Source of the DNA: Phylloscopus collybita
Lineage: Eukaryota; Chordata; Aves; Passeriformes; Phylloscopidae
Reading direction: 5' to 3'
DNA: 64,000 nucleotides
NCBI GenBank assembly: GCA_027886175.1
Contig: JAJNNQ010000002.1
Location: forward strand, 2,546,001 to 2,610,000
Position numbers and translations under genes: made by a program
In this document: positions 53,001 through 62,796 of the stretch, one piece after another
Layout of the letters: each line of letters begins with the position of its first letter
How positions within the stretch are numbered: the stretch's first letter is position 1
Notes under the pieces: model-generated
Told to the model about the DNA's origin: nothing
Databases searched by the model: none
Seen by the model: the letters and a program-made list of their open reading frames with translations, nothing else

Positions 53001-56000
53001 GGATGGGCTGTCATTTTTTAACTGTGCTTCTTACCCAGTACATTCTTAAACCTCAGAATTTTACTGGGCTTGGTGGTACATCTGTTGCTCTGTTGGCTGC
53101 CTGTAGACCATCAATATCTCCTGCATATGAAGGCTAAAATAAAATTAACTGAGGCTAAAAGTTGCAAATACTTCATTAGAGTGAATTAAAAGGCTGGAGA
53201 ATGGTGAGACCAAAGTGACCAAAATCAGTGATAGCAGAGAGCCCAGGTAATTAGAGTTGTGCTCCAGGGAATGCACTCCATGTCAGCTTGGTAGGAAGAA
53301 AGTTTTCCCAGACTTAGGTGAGCAGCACGGTGGAAATTCCCCTCAGTTCCTTGTGATTTGTGGCTGGGATGTTCCCAGCTGGAGCTAATTGTGCCTCCCA
53401 CAGCTGTGTTCCCTCTGCACAGCCATTCTGGAGAGATGCCTGTACCGATACACAAAAAATTCCTGTTGAGGTTGTGGCAAAATTCAGAGGTGACATGTGG
53501 CATGGTGTGACTTACAGAATGAAGCACCAGTGGCAGGAACAGAGGGGATAAATCAGCTGATAAAAATGTGCCTTTGAAGTATTTTTTTTTTTTCTTTAAA
53601 TACCAGTCATGCTTCTTCCCCTCAGTGGAAATGAAGCAAGACTGTGACATTGACACAGCTCACCTGTGGTCAAATGACCTGCTCCTCTTGCAGGCTTGTT
53701 CTGGAACCTGAATTTTCCAGACAGGTTTAGATACAGCAGATCCTGCATTTTATAGTCAAAGCCAGCCTCAGCAGAAGGTCACAGATGGATCTGTGAGTTC
53801 CTGTCAGCACCTAAAATATTGCGATTCCAAGCCACAGGATAAATCTGCATCCCATGAATGAATGCTACCACTGATTTTTTTTTTTTTTAGGGGAATAACA
53901 ACATACAGAATCTTTTACATCTTCTCACCATGATTTTAAAATACTCTTTTCTGTTCCCTTTGCAGCCCTGGTGTCGATGTATTACCACTGTCTACAATTA
54001 TTTTGTGGTGACCAACTTCTTCTGGATGTTTGTGGAAGGCTGCTACCTGCACACTGCTATAGTGATGACCTACTCCACAGATAAGCTGAGGAAATGGGTC
54101 TTTCTCTTCATAGGATGGTGTAAGTGACTTTTGTGGTTAAAATGGTGTTCTGTGGCAGCTGGCATTAAAGTGTTAAAGACAAAGAGAGGCAAGAATAAAT
54201 ATTATAAACTCCCCTGGGGTGAAATCTGGACCACTCAGTCTGAACAGACACTTCTAAGTGAGGAGCTGACTTGAAAAAGAGCCTCATTATCTGCCAGTGC
54301 AGCTCTGCAGCTGCTGAGGGATTTGTTCCTAGAAAACAGCCTTCAGCAAAGAGTCACACAGCATCTTTGTACTGTCCTTGGGGCTGCTCAAAGACTCAGC
54401 TGTGGCAAAGCTGCCTTTGGGATGCTGTGGTCAGTTATGGTCTCTGAGGTCAGAGAGGGATTTGGAAAAACTGGAGATTCTCCAGCTGAAAATGTGATCA
54501 GGGATCTAAGAGACATGAGCTGTGATGTGAGGCTGAAGGAGCTGAGCCTCTTCAATCTGGCAAAGAGGAAGACGAGGAGGGATCTGTTTGGTACCAGGAG
54601 TGATTTGAAAGATAATTACAAAGATGATGGAGCCAAATTCTGTGTGGTAATAGCAGATGTTATAAAAAGGAACAATATCCATCCACTGCAGACTGGGATG
54701 TTCCAGTTGGATGTTAAAAAACCAGAAAATGTGCCAGGAGATGGTGGAACACTGAAAGATGTGCCTTAAAAGCTGTGAAACCTCTGACCTCGGGGTTATT
54801 AAAAATTCAGGCTAAGCCCTGGCTGAGGTGGGTGAATATTGATAGTTCTGCTCAGAGCAGGAAATTGGAGCAAACACCTTCAGAGGTCCTTCCCAACCAA
54901 CATCTCCGTGTTTTGAACTCGGCCAGGAGATGTTTGGCAGAGCAAACCTCATGCAAGCAGTTTGTTCACTTGAATGAAAATCTGAGGTCAAACAGAACCA
55001 GTCAATCTAGCAGTTCTTTTCTGTTGAAGGAAGAAAAGTTGAAAAAAGTCACCAGTGTTTTCTTTTGTGAAAGCAGAATGACATTTTGTTCAGAAGTGCC
55101 TCTCCCTCTCTGCAGAAGTAATTGGATTGCAGTTCTGAAGGCAGGAACAGCCTTTGAAACAAAATATGTCATTCAAGCCAAAATCAAATGGGAGGAAAGA
55201 GGAGTTGTAGCAGAAAGAAAATGTTTGTTGGGGGAGTTGATTCAATTTTTTCCCCCATAGTTTTCAATTCTCTCAGCAAACTGGAAAATCAGCTGCTTAC
55301 AGACTGGTTTGATCCCTGGTGTTTTCACTCTCCTTACCCCTGTCAGAATCCTCTGGGTCTCTCATTACTAATGTAGGAGTGCTGTGAGCTGAATAAACCT
55401 TTCCAGCCACCTTTTGGGTGCATTCTGGCTCTGCTCTGCCTCCTCATACACACTTCCTTACCAGTTTTATTCTCAAATCCCTGTTCTTCACTTAACAAGG
55501 AAAAGGAAGGTGTTTTCCTTCAGGAGGGAGGACATGGCTCTGTTTTCTCTGTCCATTCCTCCCAAGAACATGGGAAAATGAGTGCACCAGGCCCTTTGAG
55601 TCTGTGGTGAACAGAATGAAACAAACCACAATCATTTTAGGGGCACAGGAGCCACCAGGGATGATGGGGCAGGAGATCAGAGCTGTTGTGCTCCTTGCTG
55701 AGGTTAAACCCCTCAGCAACTCAGCCCCATCCCCTCTGTGTCGTGGTTCTCTTTCCATCTCTTTAGAGCCTCCATTTCCCACAGAAGGGGCAGCAAGTGG
55801 GAGAGACAAATTTGTGTTAGAGAGAAATCCACCTCTGCTCCTGCTTGAGGGTTTAAGTCGTGTTACTCTCACTGGGGTAGAAGCAGATACTCGTGGGAGT
55901 CATTGGGGCTCACTGGGGACATGAACCTGCAGTTTGGAATGGGGGGTGGAGCTGCTCAGGCTGGCCTTGTCTGGGATTTCCTGAGGTGAGAAGTTAAAGG

Positions 56001-59000
56001 GAGAATGGAGAGGGGAAAAAAAAATCTCCCTTTTTAATTTTGACATGGGTCTAGTCCTTGCCTGAGTGTGAGTCAAGAGGCCATTCCCATTTACTCCTCC
56101 TCCCTTGCAGGTTCCTCCTCCAGCAAATCCCCTTCAAACCAGCTGGTTTGGAAAGCCCAACACAAACACTTGCTAGGGATTGCAGTGATGTCTGTAAAGT
56201 TAAAAGTAGTTGGATCCTTTAGAAAGAGAAAAAAAAAAAGAAAGAATTCTGATACTGCAAGGTATCAAGCTATTCTTTCTCACAATCCTGTTTCATAAGG
56301 AACACTAAACTCAAGAAATTGTTGGAAGTTTTGAAATTGTGCTTCATCTAGAGGTCCTGGTATGTTTACAAGCTTACTGGAGCCTGGGAAATAAAAGCCT
56401 AAACACCCACTTCTAAGTACTCTCTTTTAAGATTCTGCTCTATCAGGTGCAGGAAGATGAAAAGGGACCAAAACTGTCTTTAAGTCAGCCAAAATTCTTC
56501 TGGTTCTTTCTATGGAAATATAGGTATTTATGTCTGTGTCTGTTAATATTTTTATTAATTTCCCTTACTGGTACGAAAGTTTTATTGAAATGATCTTTTT
56601 TTCATTTTTAAATTAAAAGATCTTAGCAGTTGTGATGTCTCAAGCAGACCAAGATGAGACCACTGTTATTTAGAGTCTCCCGTTCATTAACTCAGACTCT
56701 TCTCACACAAATCTGAATGTACTTTGGCATCATGGACACATCCATCCATCCATGATTAACTCCTAATTTTTTTGTTTTTCTCCTGCAGGTATTCCCTGCC
56801 CAATCATCATTGCCTGGGCCATTGGCAAGCTGTATTATGAAAACGAACAGTAAGTGATGTTAATATTTGTGTTCGTGTGGCTCTCCAAACAAATTAGGAA
56901 ATGAATGCACATCCAAACCATACCCCAGGTCACACATTCCTGCTTCCACTGGCTGTGCATTTCCTTCTTCCTCGCTTTGAGGAGCTGGTCCCTGCTCAGC
57001 CATGCCCAGTCCCTGCCTGTCCTGCCTCATTTCTTACACGTGGGATTGGAGAGCTCTTGTTCTCCAAGAAAAAATGTCCCTGAAGAGCTGCCAGGTCTGA
57101 TCAGCTCCTCTGTCCCTAAAGACAGGTTCCCAGGGGGATCTCATCCACTAATTCTTCAAACAGCTGGAAGTTCCTCTACTAAAACCCAGGGTCTTGACTT
57201 TGCTCCTTGCCAGAGCTTTGTCCATTTGTCCTGAGCACTGGGGGAATCACGTGCTGCTCCCAGGAGGTCACACCCAGCCAGCTGGACACAGGCAGCAAAC
57301 ATGGACTTGCCTGCAGCTTCCAAGACTGTTTGTTTGTCCAAAGCTCAGGAAAAATGGGAAGCTCCTCCTTCTCTGTCTGAGTATCCATTTAAGTTGTTTG
57401 GAGGTTGAGGTGGGGTTCAGGTTGTGTAGCTCGTCGTAGTTGGAAAGCTCAGAGTAGAAATAATGTTCGTAAAATGCTTCAACCAACTTCCTAACTTTTT
57501 AATCTTTGCATTTAATAGAGATCATTTTCTGCACAGTGAGGCAGCTTTGATTGGTACTGTGGCAGATATCATGTCTGGGGTTTATCAGTTCTTTAGCAAA
57601 ATATGGCAACTCTGGAAAAAAAAAGCACAGTTAAATCTCAGTTTAAAAAACCACAAATTATTACGAGTTATTGCATTAATTTAGTTGATGGACATTTGTT
57701 AAGGGGAAGAACGTTAGTGAGATCTAATTAACAATAGTGATAAAACCAGTAGTGAGTTTGGTTATATAAAGAATTATTAGGGAACCCTGAAGAATATTAA
57801 GTAGTGCTTTTCAACAGAAATGTGTTTTACATATCTGAGTCTTATCACAACTGACTTCCTAAATTGTCCTCTTCAGTATTCAGGGGGTGTTTATTCAATT
57901 CAATATTCAAAGGTAAAAAAAGAATAAAAAGTGGTTAAATTACTTTTATTTCACACAGATGCACCAAATAATTGTCAGTGATTTAAGTTTCTCTTTTTGG
58001 TTTTAAAGAAATTATTTGATTGCAGGAACAATGGCTTGTGTTGGATTTAAAGTAAGAATTCAGATGATTGGCAGAACAGCTTGCAATACCTCAGCTAAAA
58101 GTCCTAGCTGGAACAGTTAAGACTCTAAATATGAAATATTGCTAATCAGTTGCAGACATTTGTGAAGTTTATGGCAAATAACTGTCTCCTCTCAGCCTTA
58201 CTCACAGGATTTAATTAGAAATATTTAGATTACAGTGTAACAGATCTGGTTTATAACCTAACGAGAAAAACACAGACCTAAAAAAACTGTTGGGTTTTTT
58301 GTTTTTTTTTTTTTCTCCACTACCTACAAAAGGAACCTTGGAGCACCAACTCCCCTGGAGATTCCTGTGTTGCAGAGTCTGTCTTTGGCCACAACCTTGT
58401 TTCACAGCCTTGGTCTAGTACTGGACTTCAGATAATAAATGTCAACATTTTGGTCTTCCAGCTAAGCAACATTTAAATTCCAAAGAGCAACAAGCAGCCT
58501 TTGCCCTGGAACCTCATTTGTGCTCTACTAGCTCAGTTCCAAATTCTTTGCTGACTTTTTCTAGCCCACTAAGTTCTGCCACATGCCTCAGTCTGCTTTG
58601 TATTAGTCCCTCTGGTAGAGCAGCCAGCTTCCCAGGAACTCTTTGCTTCCCTTAGTTCTCTGAGCTTCAGGCAGTAAAAAATACTTTCAAAACCTTCTCT
58701 CAAATGTAGATCTTGCAAGTTCTAGAGAAATTTGTTTCCTGCCTTGGCATATCTTGTAATTTTTTTTTTTTTCATGTCTTTCCAGTTACATTATATATAT
58801 ATATATATATAGTTTCATTCATTTAAGGCTGCCCTGGGGATCCTTCTTGGATGATAACTTGGCTGGAGGAAGTACTTTATTCCAAGTCTTGCTCTCAGGC
58901 CCAAATTTTGGAAGATGAGTTGCAAAATTATCAATCCACACTCACTTTCAGCCAGTGCACCAGGGAATAGCAGACATCTTTCACATTTCTAAAACATGCA

Positions 59001-61140
59001 AAGCTCCCTCATTCGCTTGGAACTTAAAGGATGTAGGAATTGAGTGAAGAAAAGGCAAATAATTGTGAGGTACTGAGCTGTGTTCCTGATTCCAGCTGCA
59101 TACCTCAACACTCCTTTCCACTCAGAGCATCTTGAAATGGGCAACCAGCTCCTCCTATTTTAGCAAACACATTTTGGAGAGAGGCTCTAAGGGTGTGATG
59201 TGGTCCACAAGGATCTGAACCAGAGCTTTCCTAATCCCAGTCCATTTCCCCTGGACTTGTGAGGTCGTGTCTTACGGACTCCAACCTCTTTGAGGCAACC
59301 TATTACATCTTGCTGCTTGTAAAAGTGCAGATGTGGCTCCATGGTTTCCCTGGTTCAGGAATTGCCCTTGTTTCCATGGCTTCAGTGGCACTAAATTATC
59401 TGTTTCACAAAGCAAACATGGGGAAGGCATAACTTCTGCTGTATAGACTTGTTATGGGGTATCCATGACAGGGAAGAAAACTCTCAGACCCTTGAACTCC
59501 AGAATCTACTTCCTAAGGGATCTGGAGCTCCAATGATCTAAGCCTTAAAGAATTATGAATGCAAAGCTGTCTTTGCTTGGTGGAATCCTGGATCCAGACC
59601 CCATGGCTGTATCTGTAATACTAAATTAGCTGGGCCTGGATAAATTCCTAGGGCTTGACTTCCAAATAGCATGGAATAATTCACATCTGTATTATTAAAC
59701 CTTCTTGGCCTCCAGAATCAGGGGAGCTGCAGTTTGTGGACTATTGGGAATGTCCTGCTAGCTCCAGATTTGTTCCCCAGGAATAGTTTTGGACTTGGTT
59801 AGTTTTTGGCCTGGACCAAAACTACCCCAAGGAGAACGGAATAGTGTGAGTTCAGACCTGAGCCCAGTCTGCCATTCATTTACCAACATAAACAGGATGG
59901 ATTTATTATTCTCAGTGAAGAGGATGAAGTGAGTGTCAGTGTGGGTTGCTGTGAAATCACAGGGTTCTTTTGTTGTGTAACACAGCAGGGAGAAAAACAC
60001 TTGGCATCAGTGGAAGCCAAGCCAGCACTCGGTCACGTGTGACACAGAATCACAGAATCAAATCCCTGGTTTGGAAGAGACCTCCAAGATCACTGAGTCC
60101 AACCCAGCCCTAACAGCTCAACTAAACCATGGCACCAAGTGCCACATCCAGTCTTTCTCTAAACACATCCAGGGATGGTGACTCCACCACCTCCCTGGGC
60201 ACATCCAGGCTCTCCTCTTCTCTGAGGCCACTCAGTTCACCTGTGATTTGACTTCACCTGAGTCCATTCCCCAGCCTGTTTTGGGTTGTCCCAGACAGTT
60301 TGGAAGGGGATGTTGGAGCAGGAATTTGGTTCTGTCTGCTGGCTTTGGTGGCCATGGAGTCATTGAGGTTGGGAAAGGCCTCTCAGATCATGGAGCCCAG
60401 CCACTCACCCAGCACTGCCAGGTCCTCCACTAACCCATGTCCCCAAGTGCCACATCTACGTGGGTTTTGAGCTCTTCAGAGTCCCCAGTGGTCCCCAGAT
60501 TCATTCAAAGCCAGTGAGATGAGTCCTTATCCATTCAGTGTTTTATTTAGACAGCATTTCCATGCAACTTGAGACATTTGCTTTAATTAACAGCCCTTAC
60601 TTTGTGGAATGTGTCTCTGGGCACTGCAATGAATAACAGGGTTTTTTTCTCTTACACAGAATATTTCTTTTATCCCTTTCTCAGACATCTCCTGCATCCT
60701 TTTTATAGCAGGTTCTCATATTTCTTATAAATATTTACATAGGCAATAGCCAAAACCATAGAGGGAACACAAATGTTCTGTTGGGAGGGGAAAGTGGGGC
60801 TCAGATCTGTGTCCAGCAACAATGTGTGCAGCAGAACATTCAATTACTTGCTGATATATTATTTATATTATATTATAAATATATAAATACATTTATATTT
60901 ATATAAATGTATTTTTATATTAAACAATGCAGTGAGTATTGCATTGTTTAATATATAAACAATGTTTATATATTAAACCTCTCCATAGTGTCCTTCATAT
61001 TACAGTCTAAAAGGAGTGAATTTATCTTTACAAATTATTTTCTTATTTGTTTTGTTTTTTTTTACAGGTGCTGGTTTGGAAAAGAGCCAGGGAAGTATAT
61101 TGACTACATCTACCAAGGGCCAGTGATTCTTGTTCTCCTG
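28939..61140 (+). CDS. CRHR2: CRHR2, partial gene: six internal exons (corticotropin-releasing hormone receptor 2)
   Basis: Gene-level entry for exons 28939-29024, 35731-35837, 51521-51638, 53966-54119, 56789-56849 and 61068-61140. The product is a plasma-membrane class B1 GPCR. In this family it binds urocortins and CRH and signals mainly through Gs and cAMP in stress, feeding and cardiovascular control. Joined, the exons give about 199 residues without a stop. They cover the end of the extracellular hormone-binding domain, TM1, TM2, TM3, TM4 and the start of TM5. Phases agree at every junction (0, 2, 0, 1, 2) and all introns are GT-AG. CRHR2 is preferred over CRHR1 because of [48 protein letters not shown] and CWFGKEPG, which follow CRHR2 as I remember it. 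The N-terminal exons (signal peptide, the conserved GTCWP region) and the exons after TM5 are outside the window. No promoter or start codon is visible. Confidence 0.96.
31455..31890 (+). mobile_element. CR1 LINE 3' region, plus orientation
   Basis: It contains tgtccagagaagggaacaga, gagcaccaggagcagctgag, gaaaaggaggctcaggggga, ctctgcacaactccctgaca and tgtcagggga, ending with cttagaggtcttttccaacc before a worn tail. It is very like the copy at 41639-42070. The 150-codon frames in it are not genes. Confidence 0.9.
33011..33135. repeat. Minisatellite, about 8 units of 14-16 bp
   Basis: Variants of ggattcctcatccct are repeated about eight times. The last unit runs straight into a CR1 3' end (catccctggaagtc), whose own first bases resemble the unit. 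Confidence 0.9.
33126..33268 (+). mobile_element. CR1 LINE 3' end, plus orientation
   Basis: It contains catccctggaagtcttccag, gtcaggttggaccagctcag and ctgaccatggcaggaatcat, then aaggtcccttctgacccaaa and a terminal ccattccaggattctatgat. This is the standard CR1 end with a recognisable ATTCTATG tail. Confidence 0.85.
35731..35837 (+). CDS. CRHR2: CRHR2 exon: juxtamembrane stalk and TM1
   Basis: The exon is 107 bases, starting on a codon boundary ([10 protein letters not shown]) and ending with AG of a split Arg codon. It encodes 35 whole residues. After the short RKYALHYK stalk, the segment [20 protein letters not shown] and following residues form TM1; NYLGHCIS is a strong CRHR-family signature. 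The acceptor is ttacctccag and the donor is gtgagt. Human CRHR2, as I recall it, has Gln between DDK and RKY; that residue is absent here because the exon begins directly at AGG. The length is not a multiple of three, so skipping this exon shifts the frame of the next one. This is the exon whose loss would make the soluble isoform described in the findings. Confidence 0.95.
41639..42070 (+). mobile_element. CR1 LINE 3' region, plus orientation
   Basis: It begins gagctggagcgtgtccagag, continues with the same landmarks as the 31455 copy, and ends cttggagggcttttccaacc then taaacaattccatggttctg. It is a typical 5'-truncated CR1 insertion. Confidence 0.92.
44825..45370 (-). mobile_element. CR1 LINE 3' region, minus orientation, interrupted by an insert
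   Basis: The part at 44825-44957 has attgaggttggaccattagc, cactgccaggtccaccacta and agggatggtgactctaccac. The part from about 45046 on resumes with ccttgggcaggctgttcaca, tgatcaccctttcagcaaag, aatttctcctaatacccaat and gtcaggg. The two parts are contiguous in CR1, so about 90 bases between them (44951-45046) are an insertion. Confidence 0.85.
44951..45048. repeat. Copy 1 of a ~90-bp duplicated insert, lying inside a CR1
   Basis: It runs from ccaccactaaggtaattta to gcaaggaccaactcc. A near-identical copy lies at 46395-46483. Compared with that copy it has three substitutions and seven extra bases (gtaagag). Confidence 0.85.
46395..46483. repeat. Copy 2 of the ~90-bp duplicated insert
   Basis: Same orientation as copy 1, about 1.44 kb downstream, and not embedded in CR1. 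It shares ccaccact at the left and ccaactcc at the right, bases that in copy 1 overlap the CR1 flanks. Confidence 0.85.
47191..47524 (-). mobile_element. Solo-LTR-like element of an endogenous retrovirus, minus orientation
   Basis: Read on the minus strand it starts TGTGTTGCCCTGTTCTC. It has TATAAA at 47300-47295, AATAAA at 47280-47275, and then a T-rich stretch with gttgcgacggggttgttc, and ends near CTTACCTCA. This layout, about 334 bp between TG and CA, resembles passerine ERV LTRs I have seen near similar genes. No primer-binding site, internal coding sequence or clear target duplication is visible, so it is non-coding and the exact edges are uncertain. Confidence 0.6.
49186..49262 (-). 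mobile_element. CR1 LINE 3' end fragment, minus orientation
   Basis: It reads aacacagaactatagaattg, then ttaaggttggaagaaacctt and tgagatcatcaagtccactg, the reversed CR1 3' end. Confidence 0.75.
51521..51638 (+). CDS. CRHR2: CRHR2 exon: first intracellular loop, TM2, start of first extracellular loop
   Basis: The exon is 118 bases. The first G completes the split Arg codon, followed by 39 residues from [10 protein letters not shown] to [16 protein letters not shown] is the first intracellular loop. [20 protein letters not shown] is TM2 and includes the HWNLI and FILRN motifs conserved in class B receptors. DHNIHESNE begins the first extracellular loop. The acceptor is ccctgttcag and the donor is gtgagt. 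There is no sign of the extra first-loop cassette known as an alternative exon in CRHR1. Read in the +1 frame from base 51521, the same exon is open for 38 codons up to a TGA at 51635-51637. Confidence 0.96.
51639..53965 (+). other. CRHR2: CRHR2 intron, 2.3 kb
   Basis: The donor is gtgagt and the acceptor ccctttgcag. It contains a 25-base T run at 52741-52765 followed by a short purine patch, and T runs near 52955, 53581 and 53876. No transposon or conserved element is recognised. Confidence 0.9.
52741..52765. repeat. Poly(T) run of 25
   Basis: Uninterrupted T run. No transposon body is recognised next to it. Confidence 0.95.
53966..54119 (+). CDS. CRHR2: CRHR2 exon: TM3, second intracellular loop, start of TM4
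   Basis: The exon is 154 bases: 51 residues from [10 protein letters not shown] to FLFIGW, plus the T of a split Cys codon. The Cys in PWC is the conserved TM3 cysteine that pairs with the second-extracellular-loop Cys (in NEQCWFG, completed two exons later). [20 protein letters not shown] is TM3 with the class B EGCYLHT motif. STDKLRKW is the second intracellular loop and VFLFIGW begins TM4. The acceptor is ccctttgcag and the donor is gtaagt at 54120. The first residue is Pro, where I recall Val in human CRHR2. Base 53966 is the natural boundary because the previous exon ends on a complete codon. Confidence 0.96.
54120..56788 (+). other. CRHR2: CRHR2 intron, 2.7 kb
   Basis: The donor is gtaagt and the acceptor ttctcctgcag. 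An old CR1 fragment occupies about 54465-54912. Nothing else is recognised in 54913-56788. Confidence 0.9.
54465..54912 (+). mobile_element. CR1 LINE 3' region, older copy, plus orientation
   Basis: It contains ggagattctccagctgaaaa, tgatcagggatctaagagac, gaggctgaaggagctgagcc and a distal ttcagaggtccttcccaacc, following CR1 in order but more diverged than the other copies. The 148-codon open frame overlapping it is not a gene. Confidence 0.75.
56789..56849 (+). CDS. CRHR2: CRHR2 exon: rest of TM4 and start of second extracellular loop
   Basis: The exon is 61 bases. GT completes the split Cys codon, then 19 residues run from [19 protein letters not shown], then CA of a split Gln codon. With the previous exon this gives GWCIPCP, the CRHR2 version of the class B GWGxP motif in TM4. 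The second residue after Pro is Cys, where I recall Phe in human CRHR2. [13 protein letters not shown] is nearly invariant in the family and leads into the second extracellular loop. The acceptor is ttctcctgcag and the donor is gtaagt. Confidence 0.95.
58792..58811. repeat. (TA)10 dinucleotide repeat
   Basis: Ten uninterrupted TA units. Confidence 0.95.
60045..60245 (-). mobile_element. CR1 LINE 3' end, minus orientation
   Basis: It starts acagaatcacagaatcaaat and continues with ggaagagacctccaagatca and tgagtccaacccagcccta, then agggatggtgactccaccac and ctccctgggcacatccag. Confidence 0.88.
60354..60480 (-). mobile_element. CR1 LINE 3' end fragment, minus orientation
   Basis: It contains gagtcattgaggttgggaaa, ggcctctcagatcatggagc and cactgccaggtcctccacta, then ccccaagtgccacatctacg. 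It is a second CR1 tail about 110 bp after the previous one, of the same subfamily as the copy at 44825. Confidence 0.82.
60885..60978. repeat. Three consecutive perfect inverted repeats (hairpins)
   Basis: Hairpin 1: 14-bp arms 60885-60898 and 60901-60914, 2-base loop. Hairpin 2: 16-bp arms 60916-60931 and 60940-60955, loop gtgagtat. Hairpin 3: 15-bp arms 60946-60960 and 60964-60978, 3-base loop, overlapping the right arm of hairpin 2. All arms are perfect by direct comparison. The block sits in an AT-rich stretch from about 60853. Confidence 0.93.
61068..61140 (+). CDS. CRHR2: CRHR2 exon: second extracellular loop and start of TM5
   Basis: The exon is 73 bases. The first G completes the Gln codon, followed by 24 residues, [18 protein letters not shown] then VILVLL. 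The leading Cys is the conserved second-extracellular-loop cysteine that pairs with TM3. [14 protein letters not shown] forms the loop that contributes to peptide binding and receptor activation in this family. VILVLL starts TM5. The acceptor is a long T-tract ending in acag; the donor is gtaagt. The frame stays open into the following intron for about 55 codons, up to about 61308, but the strong donor and the expected INFVFLFN continuation in the next family exon make splicing here the natural reading. That next exon is not found before base 64000. Confidence 0.95.
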
Positions 61141-62729
61141 GTAAGTGTTTGTGTGGGTGGGAGGACACTGCTGTCTCCCACTGAGAGGAAATTTGATTTG
61201 TCATGTTCCACATCTGCTTTTATGGAAAATAAGACACAAACAAGGCCAAACATCTTCAGGTGTTCTCTGAAGTGGCCACAGCGGATAACACTGCAAGAAC
61301 TAAAGTAATTTTGACTTTTTCTTTGGGTTTGGGCTATTCTTTCCTCCTCCCTCTGCAGTGCTGTTTGCCTTTGTGCAAGGTTTTGAGAGGTGGGAAGGAA
61401 AAATGTTCCAAGCCAGGGGGTGCATTACAATATCTGCCCATTCACTTGGGGCTCATGAAAGCTGCAGCAATTCTGTCACACGCATTATTCAGAAAAATGC
61501 AGTAATCAGGGTCAGGAATTGCATCTTGTGCTGTCATCTCCATTTTCTACATCACCATCACTGCTGTGCCTTTGTTTCTGGATTTCCTGTTGTGAAGTTT
61601 CCTTCCCAGTGCTGCCCACGCTTACCAGGCTGTTTATCTGTTTACCCAACACTCCACCTCTTGTGCCAACCAAGAGTAGGCAGAGGGAGAAGGAAACCTT
61701 CATAACCCATTTGGAGCCTTCAGCTGAAGCACAGTGGTGCTTTCCCAGAAAAAAACCCAAAACTGAGTGTGGATGGAAAGTGTTAGTTAGCTGTTAGTAA
61801 GGACAAAGCTGAAAAAAAGGATTCTGCTCTTCCAGGGAGATGAACCAACAGGCTCAGTGGGTTCCCCTCTCTTAGGGGACCAAGGTTTGCTGTAGCTGTC
61901 TCTTCTGTCACTCCAACCTCCACGGGGAAGGTGCAAATGCTCCTGAATGGCACCATTGGCAGCTTTCTCCAGGCTAAGAAGCTTCATGTTCTCACCTTGT
62001 CAGTGCCCTCTTCATGGGATTCAGGGTGAAAAATGTTCCTGTGTTGCCCAGCAGCTGATCTGAGTGTGTTTCCTGAGAGCAGGAGAGTTCATTTCTGTGT
62101 TAATTGTTAAGATACAGCAAAAAGGTCACCTGAAAAGAGAAAAAACCCCAAAACTTTAATAGGAGTATATTTTTAAATAAAAATTGTTTTCTTTATATTC
62201 TAAGAAGAGAAAGTAGCAGTGGGTGTGATATATAAAATATAATCTGTGTTGCTGAGGGAGCCATCACAAAACCAGAAGGAGCCTCACAGTGAATTGACTT
62301 CAATGGTACAGAGATTCCCTCACAAATAAATCCTGTTTAGTCAACAAAAAGTGAGAGATTTGTGATACTTAGAGCACTTGAGCTTCACATCATTGCCTGG
62401 AAATCTGTGACTCTGAATTTTCTATAACCCCTTTAGTCCACAGGATCTATAAAATCATTGGGTGGCATCTCTGACAGATACCAGAGTCGTGAAAGTGGCT
62501 TTTTTCTCCCCAGAACAGCACTGTAAATATATAAAGACCCCAAAAAGACTCAGAGGATGGAGGTATGGCTGGGGGCTGCCACTTGTATGCAGGTCATTGT
62601 ATCTGCCTCTAATTTGGAACAGCCTTGAGACCCCTCCCAACTGGGCCAGTGACTGAGGAGCCCAGACCTGACACTGTGAATTGAACCTTCCTACCTTGGC
62701 CTGCCTGCACTTGAGCCCTAATTAAAACA

Positions 62730-62796
62730 CTAATGAGATAACAGCCCTAATGAGTGCTGATAACAGCACTAATAATCACTCTAATGAGATAACAGC
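62730..62796. repeat. Short degenerate repeat of ctaatgagataacagc
   Basis: The 16-base motif is exact at 62730-62745 and 62781-62796, with a spaced variant (ctaatgag...ataacagc) between them. Confidence 0.85.

Larger units (their letters stand above)
56850..61067 (+). other. CRHR2: CRHR2 intron, 4.2 kb
   Basis: The donor is gtaagt; the acceptor is a T-tract followed by acag. It contains a (TA)10 run, two CR1 tails in minus orientation (60045-60245, 60354-60480) and an AT-rich block with three perfect hairpins (60885-60978) just before the acceptor. I see nothing in 56880-58780 or 58812-60040. Confidence 0.9.

Noticed and set aside
54323..54769. 148-codon open frame in the intron after the TM3 exon
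   Set aside because: Mostly old CR1 3' sequence, which is not part of the CR1 coding region.
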